This document shows, one piece after another, positions 63,730 to 64,000 of a stretch of 64,000 nucleotides of DNA. The number at the start of each line of letters is the position of its first letter. Position 1 is the first letter of the stretch. Origin of the DNA: CANKHA01 sp963750965. GTDB lineage: Bacteria; Pseudomonadota; Alphaproteobacteria; Rhizobiales; Xanthobacteraceae. A program made the position numbers and the translations under genes. The notes under the pieces are model-generated. The model did not search any database, was not told the origin of the DNA, and worked only from the letters and a program-made list of their open reading frames with translations. The DNA lies in contig CAVVSK010000013.1 of the NCBI GenBank assembly GCA_963750965.1, positions 62,001 to 126,000 on the forward strand, written 5' to 3'.

Positions 63730-64000
63730 CTAGCGGCCGAGGGCCGCTTCGAGCGGCCCCTTTGGCATGATGACGTCGAAGGCGACGTCGAAGGTCGATG
63801 AACATCGCGGCGGTGAACACGAAGGCGGTGAGCAGCGACTTCCACAGCGCGATCTTGCCGACCAAGCGCATGAAGCCGGCGATCAGCAGGAAGCTCGCGA
63901 CATAGATCCCGAGCAACTGCATGGCGAGGCAGAACAGCAGCGTCGGCACGAACACCTGCAGCACGCGGCGAAGCTGCGCCCGCGTGACGAAGGACTTCGG
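63730..64000 (-). CDS. tctB: TctB small membrane subunit, 5' end outside window, one frameshift
   Basis: The C-terminal about 90 residues are present, with two to three hydrophobic helices (VLQVFVPTLLFCLAMQLL, ASFLLIAGFMRLVG). The frame runs off the right edge upstream of the last Met. A frame change near 63797 then reads FDVAFDVIMPKGPLEAALG to TAG. Partner of TctA; the matching TctC is not adjacent. Confidence 0.8.

Noticed and set aside
1..64000. tRNA, rRNA and insertion sequences
   Set aside because: No recognisable tRNA cloverleaf, ribosomal sequence, transposase or terminal inverted repeats were found by eye.

Overview
The window is high-GC chromosomal DNA from an alphaproteobacterium, most likely of the Hyphomicrobiales (Bradyrhizobium / Xanthobacteraceae / Pseudolabrys type). 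The best evidence is the gene order pckA - chvI - chvG - hprK - EIIA(Man) - ptsH - ahcY at the left, which is characteristic of that order. No rRNA, tRNA, CRISPR array, transposase or integrase was found.

Layout. 0-8.6 kb: central-metabolism control (PEP carboxykinase, HugZ-like protein, ChvI/ChvG two-component system, HPr kinase, EIIA, HPr, S-adenosylhomocysteinase). 8.7-11 kb: secreted and accessory proteins and a GNAT enzyme, with a decayed copy of the ahcY tail at 10.27 kb. 11.1-17.7 kb: a cyclic-nucleotide block with a Crp-like regulator, a PAS-PAS-adenylate cyclase, a remnant of a second crp, a 1066-residue zinc-ribbon/cyclase/AAA/TPR protein and a redoxin. 17.7-25.3 kb: LepA, orphan binding proteins, a cupredoxin-like protein, an L,D-transpeptidase opposite the murein endopeptidase MepA, and a TauE permease. 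25.7-31.8 kb: molybdate import (modABC) with a coupled binding-protein-like protein, then a FecBCD-type importer. 31.8-33.5 kb: a badly broken K+/H+ antiporter. 34-41 kb: aminotransferase, small K+ channel, IlvD/Edd dehydratase, Map, RadC, AraC regulator. 41-45 kb: sulfite dehydrogenase (SorA-SorB) and a four-domain rhodanese protein bracketed by a full and a decayed copy of the sorB tail. 45-52.7 kb: dehydrogenases, an EamA exporter, TauE, and a chromate-resistance pair (rhodanese-ChrB and ChrA). 52.7-60.5 kb: amino-sugar (peptidoglycan) recycling genes murQ, BadF-type kinase, SIS deaminase and nagA, interleaved with an SsuA/NMT1-type ABC importer and a creatininase-family hydrolase. 60.5-62.2 kb: nikR and a NixA/HoxN nickel permease with a palindromic operator. 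62.2-64 kb: tctA and tctB, both broken, with tctB running off the end.

How the genes fit together. Molybdate import serves the Moco-dependent sulfite dehydrogenase, and rhodanese, TauE and SorAB form a sulfur-oxyanion theme. MurQ, the kinase, NagA and the SIS protein make a complete route from MurNAc-6P/GlcNAc to fructose-6-P, matching the wall hydrolase MepA and the L,D-transpeptidase elsewhere in the window. The Crp-like protein has a canonical cAMP pocket and sits beside two class III cyclases.

Caution on sequence quality. Essential or conserved genes (lepA, pckA, sorA, sorB, an ABC ATPase, a binding protein) each carry single-base indels, mostly in short homopolymers, and the antiporter and tctA carry many. 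Most are probably sequencing or assembly errors; the coordinates below span the reconstructed genes.
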